Source of the DNA: Actinomadura meyerae
Lineage (GTDB): Bacteria > Actinomycetota > Actinomycetes > Streptosporangiales > Streptosporangiaceae
Length of the DNA: 64,000 nt
Assembly: GCF_900188445.1 (NCBI RefSeq)
Contig: NZ_FZOR01000023.1
Span: forward strand, 1-64,000
Direction of reading: 5' to 3'
Position numbers and translations under genes: made by a program. The notes beneath the pieces were generated by a model, which was not told where the DNA came from, made no database searches, and saw only the letters and a list, made by a program, of their open reading frames with translations. Positions within the stretch are counted from its first letter, which is position 1, and the number at the start of each line of letters is the position of its first letter. This document shows positions 34,930-43,444 of this stretch, piece by piece.

Positions 34930-34954
34930 CCGCGCGCCGCGGGGAGGCGCGCGG
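34930..34954. terminator. GC hairpin between permease and binding-protein genes
   Basis: CCGCGCGCC, a 7-base loop and GGCGCGCGG. It lies in the 90-bp gap of the sugar ABC operon and may partly terminate or stabilise mRNA ends, a known way to make more binding protein than membrane parts. That role is inference. Confidence 0.5.
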
Positions 34955-34989
34955 CGGGGGACGCCCCATCCCTTCACCAGGAGCACGTC

Positions 34990-36054
34990 ATGCGTGATCA
35001 GAGCCCTCGTCCCACCCGCAGAGGCGTCCTGTTCTCCGGCGCCGTCGTCGCGGCCGGCGGCCTCGCCGCCGCCTGCACCAGCAACAGCGAGAAGGACGAC
35101 CCGGCGCCCGCGGCGCAGGCCGGGTCGCTCGCCGGCGACAACGACAAGCCGGGCAAGCAGGTCACCCTCGGGTTCTCCGCGCCGGCCGCCGACCACGGCT
35201 GGATCGCGGCGATCGCCAAGAACGCCGAGGCGCAGGCCAAGAAGTACCAGGACGTGACGTTCAAGCCGGTCGAGCCGACCAACGACATCAACCAGCAGAT
35301 CTCCGCCGTCGAGTCGCTGATCCGGGCGAAGGTGAACGTGCTGGTGATCCTGCCGAACGACGGCGAGCAGCTGAACCAGGTCGCGCGCAAGGCGATGGAC
35401 GCCGGCATCCCCGTCGTCAACCTCGACCGCGTCTTCCCCGACAAGCTGTCGTACCGGACGTGGATCGGCGGCGACAACTACGGCATGGGCGTCTCCGCCG
35501 GCCACTACATCGGCAAGAAGCTGAAGGACAAGGGCGTCTCGAACCCGGTGATCCTGGAGATCCAGGGCATCGCGACGCTGCCGCTGACGCAGGAGCGCAG
35601 CAAGGGCTTCGCGGACGCGCTCAGGGCCTACGGCTTCAAGGTCACCGCGCAGCAGGACGCGAAGTTCACCGTGGAGTCCGGCAACCAGGTCGCCTCCAAC
35701 CTGCTGCAGGCGCACAAGAAGATCGACGCGGTGTGGAACCACGACGACGACCAGGGCGTCGGCGTGCTCGCCGCGATCAAGCAGTCCGGCCGCAAGGAGT
35801 TCTTCATGGTCGGCGGCGCCGGGTCCGCCAACGCGATGCGGGAGATCAAGTCGGGCGGCGGCGTGCTGGAGGCGACCGTCACCTACCCGCCGACGATGGC
35901 CGCGTCCGCGATCAAGCTGGGCCGGCTCATCGCGCAGGGCAAGGGTATGGCCGACCTCGTGGAGCTCCAGGTGCCCCAGTCGGTCACGCTGGCGTCCGAG
36001 ACCGTCACCAAGGACAACGTCGACACGTACATGCCGCTCGGCTTCGAGTCCTGA
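34990..36054 (+). CDS. Sugar ABC transporter substrate-binding lipoprotein (Tat-type signal)
   Basis: A 354-residue periplasmic-binding protein of the ribose-binding (PBP type 1) family. The signal has twin arginines and a lipobox: RRGVLFSGAVVAAGGLAAAC, lipid Cys near residue 29. The mature part includes PTNDINQQISAVESLIRAKV, VLVILPNDGEQL, GIPVVNLDRVFP and AVWNHDDDQGVGVLAAIK, typical hinge and ligand-pocket regions. The ATG at 34990 follows AGGAG. Together with the downstream dehydrogenase and isomerase it points to uptake of a sugar or polyol such as an inositol, but the ligand cannot be read. Confidence 0.92.
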   Translation: MRDQSPRPTRRGVLFSGAVVAAGGLAAACTSNSEKDDPAPAAQAGSLAGDNDKPGKQVTLGFSAPAADHGWIAAIAKNAEAQAKKYQDVTFKPVEPTNDINQQISAVESLIRAKVNVLVILPNDGEQLNQVARKAMDAGIPVVNLDRVFPDKLSYRTWIGGDNYGMGVSAGHYIGKKLKDKGVSNPVILEIQGIATLPLTQERSKGFADALRAYGFKVTAQQDAKFTVESGNQVASNLLQAHKKIDAVWNHDDDQGVGVLAAIKQSGRKEFFMVGGAGSANAMREIKSGGGVLEATVTYPPTMAASAIKLGRLIAQGKGMADLVELQVPQSVTLASETVTKDNVDTYMPLGFES

Positions 36055-36065
36055 GCGACGGGGGC

Positions 36066-36101
36066 GCCGGCGCGCCCGCCCGCCGCGGCGGGCGCGCCGG
36101 C
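36066..36101 (+). terminator. Strong GC hairpin after the binding-protein gene
   Basis: A perfect 15-bp stem, GCCGGCGCGCCCGCC pairing with GGCGGGCGCGCCGGC around a six-base loop. It starts 12 nt after the stop of the binding-protein gene. It may end or attenuate transcription before the dehydrogenase gene at 36173. Confidence 0.7.
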
Positions 36102-36172
36102 CCCGCGGGGCGGGGGGCGTCCCGGAGGACGACCCGCGAGCCCGGAAGACCACACAGAGAGGTGAGCTGAAC

Positions 36173-37312
36173 ATGACGACCGTCGGAGTCGGGATGGTCG
36201 GGCACGCGTTCATGGGACGCGCCCACTCCCAGGCGTGGCGCAGTGTCGGGCCGTTCTTCGGGCCGCCGCTGACGCCCGTCATGACCGCCCTGGCCGGACG
36301 CTCCGCCGACCGGGTCCGCGCCGCCGCCGACGCGCTCGGCTGGGCGTCGGTCGAGACCGACTGGAAGGAGCTGCTCCGCCGCGACGACGTCCAGCTCGTC
36401 GACATCTGCACGCCGGGCGACAGCCACGCCGAGATCGCCGTCGCCGCGCTGGACGCCGGCAAGCACGTCCTGTGCGAGAAGCCCCTCGCCAACTCCGTCG
36501 CCGAGGCCGAGGCGATGGCCGCCGCCGCGGAGCGGGCGCGCGAGCGCGGGATCCGCTCGATGGTCGGGTTCAACTACCGGCGCGTCCCGGCGGTCACCCT
36601 CGCGCGGCGGCTCGTGGAGGAGGGCCGCATCGGGACCGTCCGGCACGTCCGGGCGCAGTACCTCCAGGACTGGCTCGCCGACCCGGCGGCGCCGTTCACC
36701 TGGCGGCTGGACCGTGACAGGGCCGGGTCCGGGTCGCTCGGCGACATCGGCGCGCACATCATCGACACCGCGCAGTTCATCACCGGGCAGTCGCTCGTCG
36801 GGGTGTCGGCGCTGATGGACACCTTCGTCCCCGAGCGGCCCCTGCCCGGCGGCGGCACCGCCCAGGTCACCGTGGACGACGCGGCCCTGTTCATCGGGCG
36901 CACCGACGGCGGCGCGCTCGCCTCGTTCGAGGCCACCCGGTTCGCCACCGGGCGCAAGAACTCGCTGCGCATCGAGGTCAGCGGCTCGTCCGGCGCGCTG
37001 TCGTTCGACCTGGAGGCGCTCAACGAACTGTGGTTCTACGACCGGGCGGAGGACGACGCGACCGCCGGGTTCCGCCGCATCGTCGTCACCGAGCCCGTCC
37101 ACCCGTACGCCGGGCACTGGTGGCCGCCCGGCCACATGCTCGGCTACGAGCACACCTTCACCCACCAGATGGCCGACCTGCTCACCGCCATCGCGGACGG
37201 CACCGACCCCCGGCCGTCGTTCGCCGACGGGCTGCAGGTCCAGCGCGTCCTCGCCGCGGTCGCCGACAGCGCGGCCTCCCGCGGCTGGGTCGACGTCGAA
37301 GGGAGCGCATGA
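36173..37312 (+). CDS. Gfo/Idh/MocA family oxidoreductase
   Basis: A 379-residue NAD(P)-dependent sugar or polyol dehydrogenase. The nucleotide-binding loop is GVGMVGHAFMGRAHSQAWR, the family Lys motif is HVLCEKPLANSVAEAEAMA, and the C-terminal domain holds LGDIGAHIIDTAQFITG with the conserved Asp and His. The ATG at 36173 follows GAGAGGTGAGC. Its stop overlaps the isomerase gene by 4 nt. In context it probably oxidises the sugar or inositol imported by the ABC transporter upstream. Confidence 0.92.
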   Translation: MTTVGVGMVGHAFMGRAHSQAWRSVGPFFGPPLTPVMTALAGRSADRVRAAADALGWASVETDWKELLRRDDVQLVDICTPGDSHAEIAVAALDAGKHVLCEKPLANSVAEAEAMAAAAERARERGIRSMVGFNYRRVPAVTLARRLVEEGRIGTVRHVRAQYLQDWLADPAAPFTWRLDRDRAGSGSLGDIGAHIIDTAQFITGQSLVGVSALMDTFVPERPLPGGGTAQVTVDDAALFIGRTDGGALASFEATRFATGRKNSLRIEVSGSSGALSFDLEALNELWFYDRAEDDATAGFRRIVVTEPVHPYAGHWWPPGHMLGYEHTFTHQMADLLTAIADGTDPRPSFADGLQVQRVLAAVADSAASRGWVDVEGSA

Positions 37313-38319
37313 CCATGGCACGACCGATCACCCTGTTCACCGGCCAGTGGGCGGACCTGCCGTTCGAGGAGGTCTGCCGGCTCGCCTCCGGCTGGGGCTA
37401 CGAGGGCCTGGAGATCGCCTGCTGGGGCGACCACTTCGAGGTCGACAAGGCCCTCGCCGACGACGACTACGTCCCGCGCAGGCTGGAGACGCTCGCCAAG
37501 CACGACCTGAAGGTGTGGGCGATCTCCAACCACCTGGTCGGGCAGGCCGTGTGCGACAACCCCGACGAGCGGCACAAGGCGATCCTGCCCGAGCGGATCT
37601 GGGGCGACGGGGAGGCCGAGGGCGTCCGGCGCCGCGCCGCCGAGGAGATCAAGGACACCGCGCGGGCCGCCGCCAAGCTCGGCGTCGACACCGTCGTCGG
37701 CTTCACCGGCTCGTCGATCTGGCACACGGTCGCGATGTTCCCGCCGACCCCCGACGCTATGGTGGAGCGCGGCTACGCCGACTTCGCCGAGCGCTGGAAC
37801 CCGATCCTGGACGTGTTCGACGAGGTCGGCGTCCGGTTCGCGCACGAGGTCCACCCGAGCGAGATCGCCTACGACTACTGGACGACCGTCCGGACGCTGG
37901 AGGCCATCGGGCACCGCCCCGCGTTCGGGCTGAACTTCGACCCGTCCCACTTCGTGTGGCAGGAGCTCGACCCGGTCGGGTTCCTGTTCGACTTCCGCGA
38001 CCGGATCTACCACGTCGACTGCAAGGACACCAAGGTCCGCACGGGCGACGGCCGGCGCGGGCGGCTGTCGTCGCACCTGCCGTGGGCGGACATGCGGCGC
38101 GGCTGGGACTTCATCTCCACCGGCCGCGGCGACGTGCCGTGGGAGGACGTCTTCCGCGCCCTCAACGCGATCGGCTACGACGGCCCCATCTCGGTCGAGT
38201 GGGAGGACGCCGGCATGGACCGCCTCCAGGGCGCGCCCGAGGCGCTGGAGTTCGTCCGCGGGCTGAACGCCATGACGCCGCCGGAGGGCGCGTTCGACGC
38301 CGCGTTCTCGTCCGACTGA
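37309..38319 (+). CDS. Sugar phosphate isomerase/epimerase (xylose isomerase-like TIM barrel)
   Basis: A 336-residue TIM-barrel protein of the AP-endonuclease 2/IolE-like family. Metal-ligand and active-site segments include GYEGLEIACWGDHFEVDKAL, GVRFAHEVHPSEIAYDYW, FGLNFDPSHFVWQELDPVGF, IYHVDCKDTKV and PISVEWEDAGMD. ATG at 37309 overlaps the dehydrogenase stop (ATGA); an ATG two codons on is an alternative. With the dehydrogenase it would handle a keto-sugar or keto-inositol intermediate. The final codons and stop form the first unit of an 18-bp tandem array. Confidence 0.9.
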   Translation: MTMARPITLFTGQWADLPFEEVCRLASGWGYEGLEIACWGDHFEVDKALADDDYVPRRLETLAKHDLKVWAISNHLVGQAVCDNPDERHKAILPERIWGDGEAEGVRRRAAEEIKDTARAAAKLGVDTVVGFTGSSIWHTVAMFPPTPDAMVERGYADFAERWNPILDVFDEVGVRFAHEVHPSEIAYDYWTTVRTLEAIGHRPAFGLNFDPSHFVWQELDPVGFLFDFRDRIYHVDCKDTKVRTGDGRRGRLSSHLPWADMRRGWDFISTGRGDVPWEDVFRALNAIGYDGPISVEWEDAGMDRLQGAPEALEFVRGLNAMTPPEGAFDAAFSSD

Positions 38320-38393
38320 GCGTTCTCGTCCGACTGAGCGTTCTCGTCCGACTGAGCCTTCTCGTCTGACTGAGCGTCCTCGTCCGACTGAGC
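38304..38393. repeat. Five 18-bp tandem repeats that include the isomerase stop codon
   Basis: The unit GTTCTCGTCCGACTGAGC occurs three times perfectly, then twice with one or two changes. Unit 1 covers the last codons of the isomerase gene (Phe-Ser-Ser-Asp-stop). Every unit keeps the TGA. Confidence 0.92.
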
Positions 38394-38410
38394 GTTCGGT
38401 TCAGGGGGAG

Positions 38411-39106
38411 TCACGGCAGGGCGCGGAAGTCGGCGAAGTCGAAGCCGGGGGAGACCACGCAGCTGACGAGGACCTCCTCGTCCCTGGCGGGGCGCGCGGC
38501 CTGCCACACGCCGGGCGGCACGACGGCCTGGGGGACCTGCCCGTCCGCCAGGCCGTCGCCCAGCAGCACGGTCTCCGGGTCGCCGGACGGGCGGTCGCCG
38601 TCGCCGCCGAGCAGCAGCGCCAGCGGCCCGCCGCGGTGCCACAGCCACACCTCGGCGGACCGCACGGCGTGCCACATCGACTCCTCGCCGGGCGGCAGCA
38701 GGAAGTAGATGGCGGTCGCGCTCGCGCGCTCGCCCGGATAGCCGTCCGGGACGAGGGAGACGCCCGACCGCCACGTCTCCCGGTACCAGCCGCCCTCGGG
38801 GTGCGGCAGCAGGTCGAGCGCGGCGGCGGTGGCGGGCCGGTCGAGCAGCGCCGCGTGCCGCCCGTCCGGGCCGCGCCGCAGGTACCGGACGCGGGACGCG
38901 GTCGTCGTGTCGATCGTCCCGCGGCCGGGGACGGCGCCCGGCGCGGGGTCGAGCTCGACGGCGACGACCTGCCCGCCGCCGGGGAACGCGTCGTCGGCGA
39001 CGGCGAGCGCGGCCTCCTCCGGCGCCCACACCGCCCCCGCGTCCGAGAGGACGAAGCGCGGCCCGGCCGCGGCCCGCCAGGCGTCCAGCGTCGTGATCAG
39101 CAGCAC
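38411..39106 (-). CDS. Cupin (DUF985-type) protein with an N-terminal extension
   Basis: A 231-residue protein. Residues ~95-225 form a DUF985-type cupin: LDLLPHPEGGWYRETWRSG, ATAIYFLLPPGEESMWHAV, VWLWHRGGPLALLLG and a C-terminal ARDEEVLVSCVVSPGFDFAD. The first ~90 residues (FVLSDAGAVWAPEEAALAVA onward) are not part of the usual short family and I do not recognise them. The GTG at 39106 starts 2 nt after the stop of the Uma2 gene, so translation is probably coupled. The activity of this cupin class is not established. Confidence 0.82.
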   Translation of the reverse strand: MLLITTLDAWRAAAGPRFVLSDAGAVWAPEEAALAVADDAFPGGGQVVAVELDPAPGAVPGRGTIDTTTASRVRYLRRGPDGRHAALLDRPATAAALDLLPHPEGGWYRETWRSGVSLVPDGYPGERASATAIYFLLPPGEESMWHAVRSAEVWLWHRGGPLALLLGGDGDRPSGDPETVLLGDGLADGQVPQAVVPPGVWQAARPARDEEVLVSCVVSPGFDFADFRALP

Positions 39107-39108
39107 GG

Positions 39109-39693
39109 TCAGTCCATTTCGGAGAGGCGGGCCGGGTCGAAGGCGATCGGGTAGGGGCGGTCGACGGCGAGGACGTCGCCCGAGCGCGCCCTGCCCGCCA
39201 CCTCGTAGCGGCCGTCCCGCAGTTCGAGCAGCGTGACGGCGGGGCGCGGCTCCAGGTCGACCAGCCAGTAGTGCGGGATGCCCGTCGCGGCGTACTCCTC
39301 GACCTTGCGGACGCGGTCGATCTGCTCGTTGACCGTCCGCGGCGTGACGACCTCGGCGACCAGGATGAGGTCGGGGCCGTAGTAGGTGCGGGTCTGCCGC
39401 TCCAGGGCGGTGCGGGCGACGTCGCGGGCCACGGCGAAGACGTCGGGCTTGCGGATGCCGGACGGCGTCGTCACGTCCTGCGGGGCGCCCGCGATGTGGA
39501 CGTCGGCGTCCGCCTGGCGCGCCGCGTCCTTCAGCACGGTCTTCAGCTGCTCGGCGGCGTGGTCGTGCCACAGGTCCCCGGGCAGCTCGTTCAGCCAGCC
39601 GTCGGCGAGCTCGTAGCGGCGGCCCTCCTCGGGAAGGGCGTCGAGGTCGTACAGCGTGTACGGGCCGTGCGCGCGGCCGAGCGTCCCGCCCAT
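39109..39693 (-). CDS. Uma2 family (PD-(D/E)XK-fold) protein
   Basis: A 194-residue protein of the Uma2 family, a PD-(D/E)XK nuclease-like fold widespread in actinomycetes and cyanobacteria. Core motifs are RRYELADGWLNELPG, SGIRKPDVFAVARDV, GPDLILVAEVVTP and YAATGIPHYWLVDLEP. The possible catalytic set Asp (KPDVF), Glu (VAEVV) and a nearby basic residue is retained. The ATG at 39693 is preceded by GAGAGGGGGGA. It forms an operon with the cupin gene. The biological role is unknown; these are often called putative endonucleases. Confidence 0.88.
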   Translation of the reverse strand: MGGTLGRAHGPYTLYDLDALPEEGRRYELADGWLNELPGDLWHDHAAEQLKTVLKDAARQADADVHIAGAPQDVTTPSGIRKPDVFAVARDVARTALERQTRTYYGPDLILVAEVVTPRTVNEQIDRVRKVEEYAATGIPHYWLVDLEPRPAVTLLELRDGRYEVAGRARSGDVLAVDRPYPIAFDPARLSEMD

Positions 39694-39895
39694 GGATCGT
39701 CCCCCCTCTCCTCGATCTACGGGCGGTTCCGAATCTAGCGGACCGGCGTCCGAAGGGGCCGTAAGCATGATCGCGCGTCGGGATGCGGCCGAATGTCTCG
39801 ATCGCCGCGCGGCGGCGAGTTACGATGTATCGCGTTTGACCCTCCACATGCTGGAGGGTGCAGGCTGCGAGGGCCGGCCTCGAAGGAGAGATGCG

Positions 39896-40465
39896 ATGAG
39901 CGTCGAACAGCATCCCGCACTGCGCGCCTCGGACCGCGACCGCGACGAGATGCTCGTCCGGCTGCACACCGCCTTCGCCGAGGGGCGGCTCGACGAGCCC
40001 GAACTGGACGAGCGCATCGACCGCGTGCTGGCGGCCCGCACCCACGCCGACCTGGGCGCGGTGGCCGCCGACCTGCCGTCCGCCCGCAGCGCCCCGCCCT
40101 GTCCCGGGGCCGCGCCCGCCGGGCGGTTCCAGCTCGCCTACAAGACCTCGGTCACCCGGGCCGGGCGGTGGCGGCTGCCCGAGCGGTTCACGACCGTCGT
40201 CTACAAGGGGTGCGGGACGCTCGACCTCCAGGCCGCCGAGCTGCTGGGCCGGACCGCGGTGCTGCGGGTGCTCGCCTACAAGTCCACGGTCGAGATCATC
40301 GTGCCGCCCGGCATCCGCGTGGAGGCGGAGGGGGCGGGGATCTCCACCGAGGCGCACGGCGATCCGGTGCACGGCGATCCGCTGCACGGTGCCCCCGTCG
40401 TCCATGTCCGGGGTTATGCGTACAAGGGGGCTATCCGCGTGAAAGGTCTGATACGTCGGCTCTGA
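39896..40465 (+). CDS. DUF1707/LiaF-like cell-envelope protein
   Basis: A 189-residue protein. The N-terminal DUF1707 domain (ALRASDRDRDEMLVRLHTAF, then EGRLDEPELDERIDRVLAAR) is a short helical module common in actinobacteria. The C-terminal half resembles the LiaF-like/DUF2154 beta domain: FTTVVYKGCGTLDLQAAELL and AYKSTVEIIVPPGIRVEAEG. A small in-frame repeat (HGDPVHGDPLHGAPV) lies near the C terminus. No membrane segment is seen. ATG at 39896 follows GAAGGAGAG. Likely a cell-envelope stress accessory protein, by family analogy only. Confidence 0.85.
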   Translation: MSVEQHPALRASDRDRDEMLVRLHTAFAEGRLDEPELDERIDRVLAARTHADLGAVAADLPSARSAPPCPGAAPAGRFQLAYKTSVTRAGRWRLPERFTTVVYKGCGTLDLQAAELLGRTAVLRVLAYKSTVEIIVPPGIRVEAEGAGISTEAHGDPVHGDPLHGAPVVHVRGYAYKGAIRVKGLIRRL

Positions 40466-40576
40466 AGTGATAGAACGCTCCAGCGGCCCCCTAGGCCGCC
40501 GTTCACGCGGATGTCGGTACACGGCGTCCCGTGGCGCGATTTGATGGTGGTCCGACAGGACCGTGAAGGAGCGCGT

Positions 40577-43150
40577 GTGACGGCGAGCACCCCGGAGCAG
40601 GACGAGGCCCCGCGGACGGCCGGAGACGAGCCGGCGGGCTCCCGCCAGGCCCGGCGCCGGCTGACGTTCGGCGTCGCCGGCGACATCGCCGACCTCCCGG
40701 CCGCCCTCTCGCCCTGGCAGCGCGCCTACGAGGCATGGCGGGCCGCCGGGCTGACCTGGGGGCACGGCGCCCCGCCCCGCGAGCGCGCGAAGGCCGCATC
40801 CCCCCGCGAGACCGCCGAGTCGGAGCCCGCGACCGAGGCGGCCGCGCCGAAGCCTCCGAAGCCTCCGAAGCCCGCCAAATCTGGGAAGCCCGCCAAGGCC
40901 GGGAAGCCTGCGAAGGCGGAGAAGTCCGCGAAGGCCGGGAAGTCCGCGGAGCCCGCGAAACCGGCCAAGCCTGCCAAGACCTCGAAGGCCGCGAAGCCCG
41001 ATCCCGGGGACGTGCTGGTCGCCGGTCCGTCGAAGCACGCGCAGCCGCCGGCGCGCAAGCCGGTGCTGTGGCGCAGGCTGCGGGTGCGGGCGGCGGTCGG
41101 TGGGGTGCTCGTGCTCGCCGCCGCCGGGACGATCGTCGCGGTGGCGCAGCGCGCGGACTCTCCCGCCGAGCCGGGCATCCCGGGTCCCGTCGCCGCCGAC
41201 GGGCTGTTCGCCCCCGACCCGGCCGCCGCGTCCGACGGCCTCGTGCAGAACCTCACCTCCGTCGCCTCCGCCGGAGCGGCGATCGTCGCCGCCGGCACCG
41301 AGGGCCCCGGCGCGCCCGCCGCGGCGCGGGCGCGCTTCCTGGTCTCCACCGACGCGGGCCGCGCCTGGGCGCTCGCCGAGATCCGCACGCCCGACGGTGC
41401 CGCGCCCCCGTCCGGGGAGGCCCCGCTCTTCGTCGCCGGCGCGGCCGGGCACTGGGCGGCGCTCGGCCGGACGCCCTCCGGCGCCGCGGTCGCGTGGACG
41501 AGCGAGGACGCCCGCACCTGGACCCGCCGCCCGGCGGGCACCGCCTTCACACCGTCCGACCAGGTGACCGGGCTGACCCGCACCGCCCAGGGCTTCCTCG
41601 CCGTGGGCGCGGCGAAGGGGCGCGCCGTCACCTGGACCTCCGCCGACGGGCGGGCCTGGCAGCGCGGCACCGCCCCGGCCGCCACCCGCCTCGACGGCGT
41701 GGCGGCGTCCGGCGCCGTCGTCGTGGCGCACGGCACGACCGCCAGGAAGGTCGTCAAGAAGCGGGGCCGCAAGAAGGTCACCCGGACGGTGGTGGGCGAG
41801 GGGTTCTGGCGGTCCCCGGACGGCGGCCGGACGTGGGCCGCCGCGTCCGTGGCGCAGGCGCAGGGCTCCTACGGGCCCGCGAAGGGCCTCGCCGTGGGGC
41901 CGGGCGGGTTCGCGACCGTCCGCGAGGGCAAGCAGGCGACCGGGAGCAAGAAGCGCCGCAAGACCGCCCGGTTCGGAGTCCTGTTCACCTCGCCGGACGG
42001 CCTCAAGTGGCGGCCGGCGGGCCGGTTCGGCGGTGGCGGCATCGAGCGGTTCGGCGGCACGCCGGACGGTCTCGCCGCCATCGTGCGCGGCGCGAAGGGC
42101 GTGCGCACGGTCCTGCGCAGCACCGACGGCCGCACCTGGCGGCCCGGCGGCACGGTCCCGGCGCCCGTGCGCGCCACCGGGCTGACGGTCGCCACCGGCG
42201 GCGCGCTCGCGATCGCCGGCGGGCAGGGCGCCGACGCCTACCTGCACGGCGTCGACCTGAAGGCCGTGCCGGGCGCCGTCAACCCCGAGCGCTCGGTCAG
42301 GGCGCTCGCCGCGGGGCCCGCGATGGCGGTCGCGGTCGGCAGCACCAACGGCGCCGCCGCGCTGTGGACCGCGCCGGACGGCCGGCGCTGGGCGCGGGCG
42401 CAGATACCCCCCGGCCGCATGCTGACGGACGCCGTGCACGGCGGCCGCGGCTGGGCGGCCGTGGGCCGCACCGCAGGGGCCGTGGCCGCGCCGCTGGTGC
42501 TGACCTCGCCGGACGGCCGGGCCTGGCAGAAGGCCGCGTTCCCCGCCGGGCCGGTGCCGGTCGCCGTCGCGGCGGGCCCGTCCGGGTACGTCGCGGTCGG
42601 CCCCCGCACGGCCTGGCGCTCCGCCGACCTCCGCACCTGGAGCCGCGCGGTCCTCGACGGTGTCCCGGCCGACATCGCCGCGGCGGACGGTGCCTACGCG
42701 GCGGTCGGCGCGCGCGGCAAGGCGCCCGCCGTCTGGACGTCCCCGGACGGCGTGAAGTGGACGGCCGCCAAGACGCCGCCCGGCTTCACCGCGCCCCTCA
42801 CCGGGGTGGCCGCGCACGGCCGCACCCTCGTGGCGCTCTCCGCGACGGCGAACGCACTGGTCTCCACCGACGCCGGGGCGACCTGGACGCAGCGCAACCT
42901 CGGCCCCGGCCTGACCGCCGCCGCCGTCACCGCCACCCCGCAGGGCTTCGTGGTGACCGCCGCCACCGGGAGCGACGCCGCCGTCCTCACCTCCCCGGAC
43001 GGCACGACCTGGCGCCGCCTCGGCGTCGCCGGGCTGAGCGGCCACGGCGAGCAGCGGCTCACCGCGCTGACCACCCTGGGCGCGCACCTCATCGCGACGG
43101 GCACCGACGAAAGCGGCCCCACCCTCTGGCACACTCCCGTTCCGGAATAG
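40577..43150 (+). CDS. Large membrane-anchored beta-propeller-like repeat protein
   Basis: An 857-residue protein. A cytoplasmic N terminus (~150 residues) includes RRLTFGVAGDIADLPAALSP and a Lys/Pro/Ala-rich stretch (KPAKAGKPAKAEKSAKAGKS). A single membrane segment follows at about residues 172-190 (AAVGGVLVLAAAGTIVAVA). The extracellular ~650 residues carry many repeats of the Asp-box/BNR kind, such as WTSADGRAWQRG, FTSPDGLKWRPA, RSTDGRTWRPGG, WTAPDGRRWARA and LTSPDGRAWQK, suggesting one or two beta-propellers. I see no enzyme motif. The GTG at 40577 follows AAGGAG. It probably acts as a surface binding or sensor protein; it is not a recognised sialidase. Confidence 0.8.
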   Translation: MTASTPEQDEAPRTAGDEPAGSRQARRRLTFGVAGDIADLPAALSPWQRAYEAWRAAGLTWGHGAPPRERAKAASPRETAESEPATEAAAPKPPKPPKPAKSGKPAKAGKPAKAEKSAKAGKSAEPAKPAKPAKTSKAAKPDPGDVLVAGPSKHAQPPARKPVLWRRLRVRAAVGGVLVLAAAGTIVAVAQRADSPAEPGIPGPVAADGLFAPDPAAASDGLVQNLTSVASAGAAIVAAGTEGPGAPAAARARFLVSTDAGRAWALAEIRTPDGAAPPSGEAPLFVAGAAGHWAALGRTPSGAAVAWTSEDARTWTRRPAGTAFTPSDQVTGLTRTAQGFLAVGAAKGRAVTWTSADGRAWQRGTAPAATRLDGVAASGAVVVAHGTTARKVVKKRGRKKVTRTVVGEGFWRSPDGGRTWAAASVAQAQGSYGPAKGLAVGPGGFATVREGKQATGSKKRRKTARFGVLFTSPDGLKWRPAGRFGGGGIERFGGTPDGLAAIVRGAKGVRTVLRSTDGRTWRPGGTVPAPVRATGLTVATGGALAIAGGQGADAYLHGVDLKAVPGAVNPERSVRALAAGPAMAVAVGSTNGAAALWTAPDGRRWARAQIPPGRMLTDAVHGGRGWAAVGRTAGAVAAPLVLTSPDGRAWQKAAFPAGPVPVAVAAGPSGYVAVGPRTAWRSADLRTWSRAVLDGVPADIAAADGAYAAVGARGKAPAVWTSPDGVKWTAAKTPPGFTAPLTGVAAHGRTLVALSATANALVSTDAGATWTQRNLGPGLTAAAVTATPQGFVVTAATGSDAAVLTSPDGTTWRRLGVAGLSGHGEQRLTALTTLGAHLIATGTDESGPTLWHTPVPE

Positions 43151-43170
43151 CCGCCGGCTCCGGGCGATGT

Positions 43171-43213
43171 GTCAGCCTGGGCTGACAAATCACGGATGTC
43201 AGCCTAGGCTGAC
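43171..43213. promoter_or_regulatory. Twin palindromic operator GTCAGCCnnGGCTGAC
   Basis: GTCAGCCTGGGCTGAC (43171-43186) and the perfect palindrome GTCAGCCTAGGCTGAC (43198-43213) are spaced 27 bp centre to centre, between two and three helical turns. The second ends 3 nt before the start codon at 43217, leaving no room for a normal ribosome site. Binding there should block initiation. The HTH protein encoded next is the obvious candidate to bind. Confidence 0.75.
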
Positions 43214-43216
43214 GTC

Positions 43217-43444
43217 ATGACGTCCGTGAGGGAACTGGCGGAGGCCGCCGACAGTGCCGATCCCGCGGTGGGGCTCGCCGCCGTGGCGGCGCTGCGCAGG
43301 CTCACCGACGAGCTGGAGGCGCTGCACGTCCGCAACGCGCGTGCGCAGGGATGGTCGTGGCAGGCCGTCGCCGCCGCGCTCGGTGTGCGGCGCCAGTCCG
43401 TCCACAAGAAGCACGCCGCACGGCTGAGCGGGGAGAGGCGATGA
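43217..43444 (+). CDS. Small helix-turn-helix protein
   Basis: A 75-residue protein. Its C-terminal half is a helix-turn-helix: ALHVRNARAQGWSWQAVAAA followed by LGVRRQSVHKKHAARL. The N-terminal half (VRELAEAADSADPAVGLAAV) is helical. ATG at 43217 lies 3 nt after a palindromic operator and has no clear ribosome site, so the mRNA may be leaderless or nearly so. It is translationally coupled to the Clp-N gene through an ATGA overlap. It probably represses this two-gene operon. Confidence 0.85.
   Translation: MTSVRELAEAADSADPAVGLAAVAALRRLTDELEALHVRNARAQGWSWQAVAAALGVRRQSVHKKHAARLSGERR

Noticed and set aside
38411..43132. A 1573-codon minus-strand open frame
   Set aside because: Only its last 231 codons (from 39106) encode a protein-like sequence (cupin). 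The rest is Gly/Arg/Ala-rich antisense of the 857-aa gene and its neighbours.
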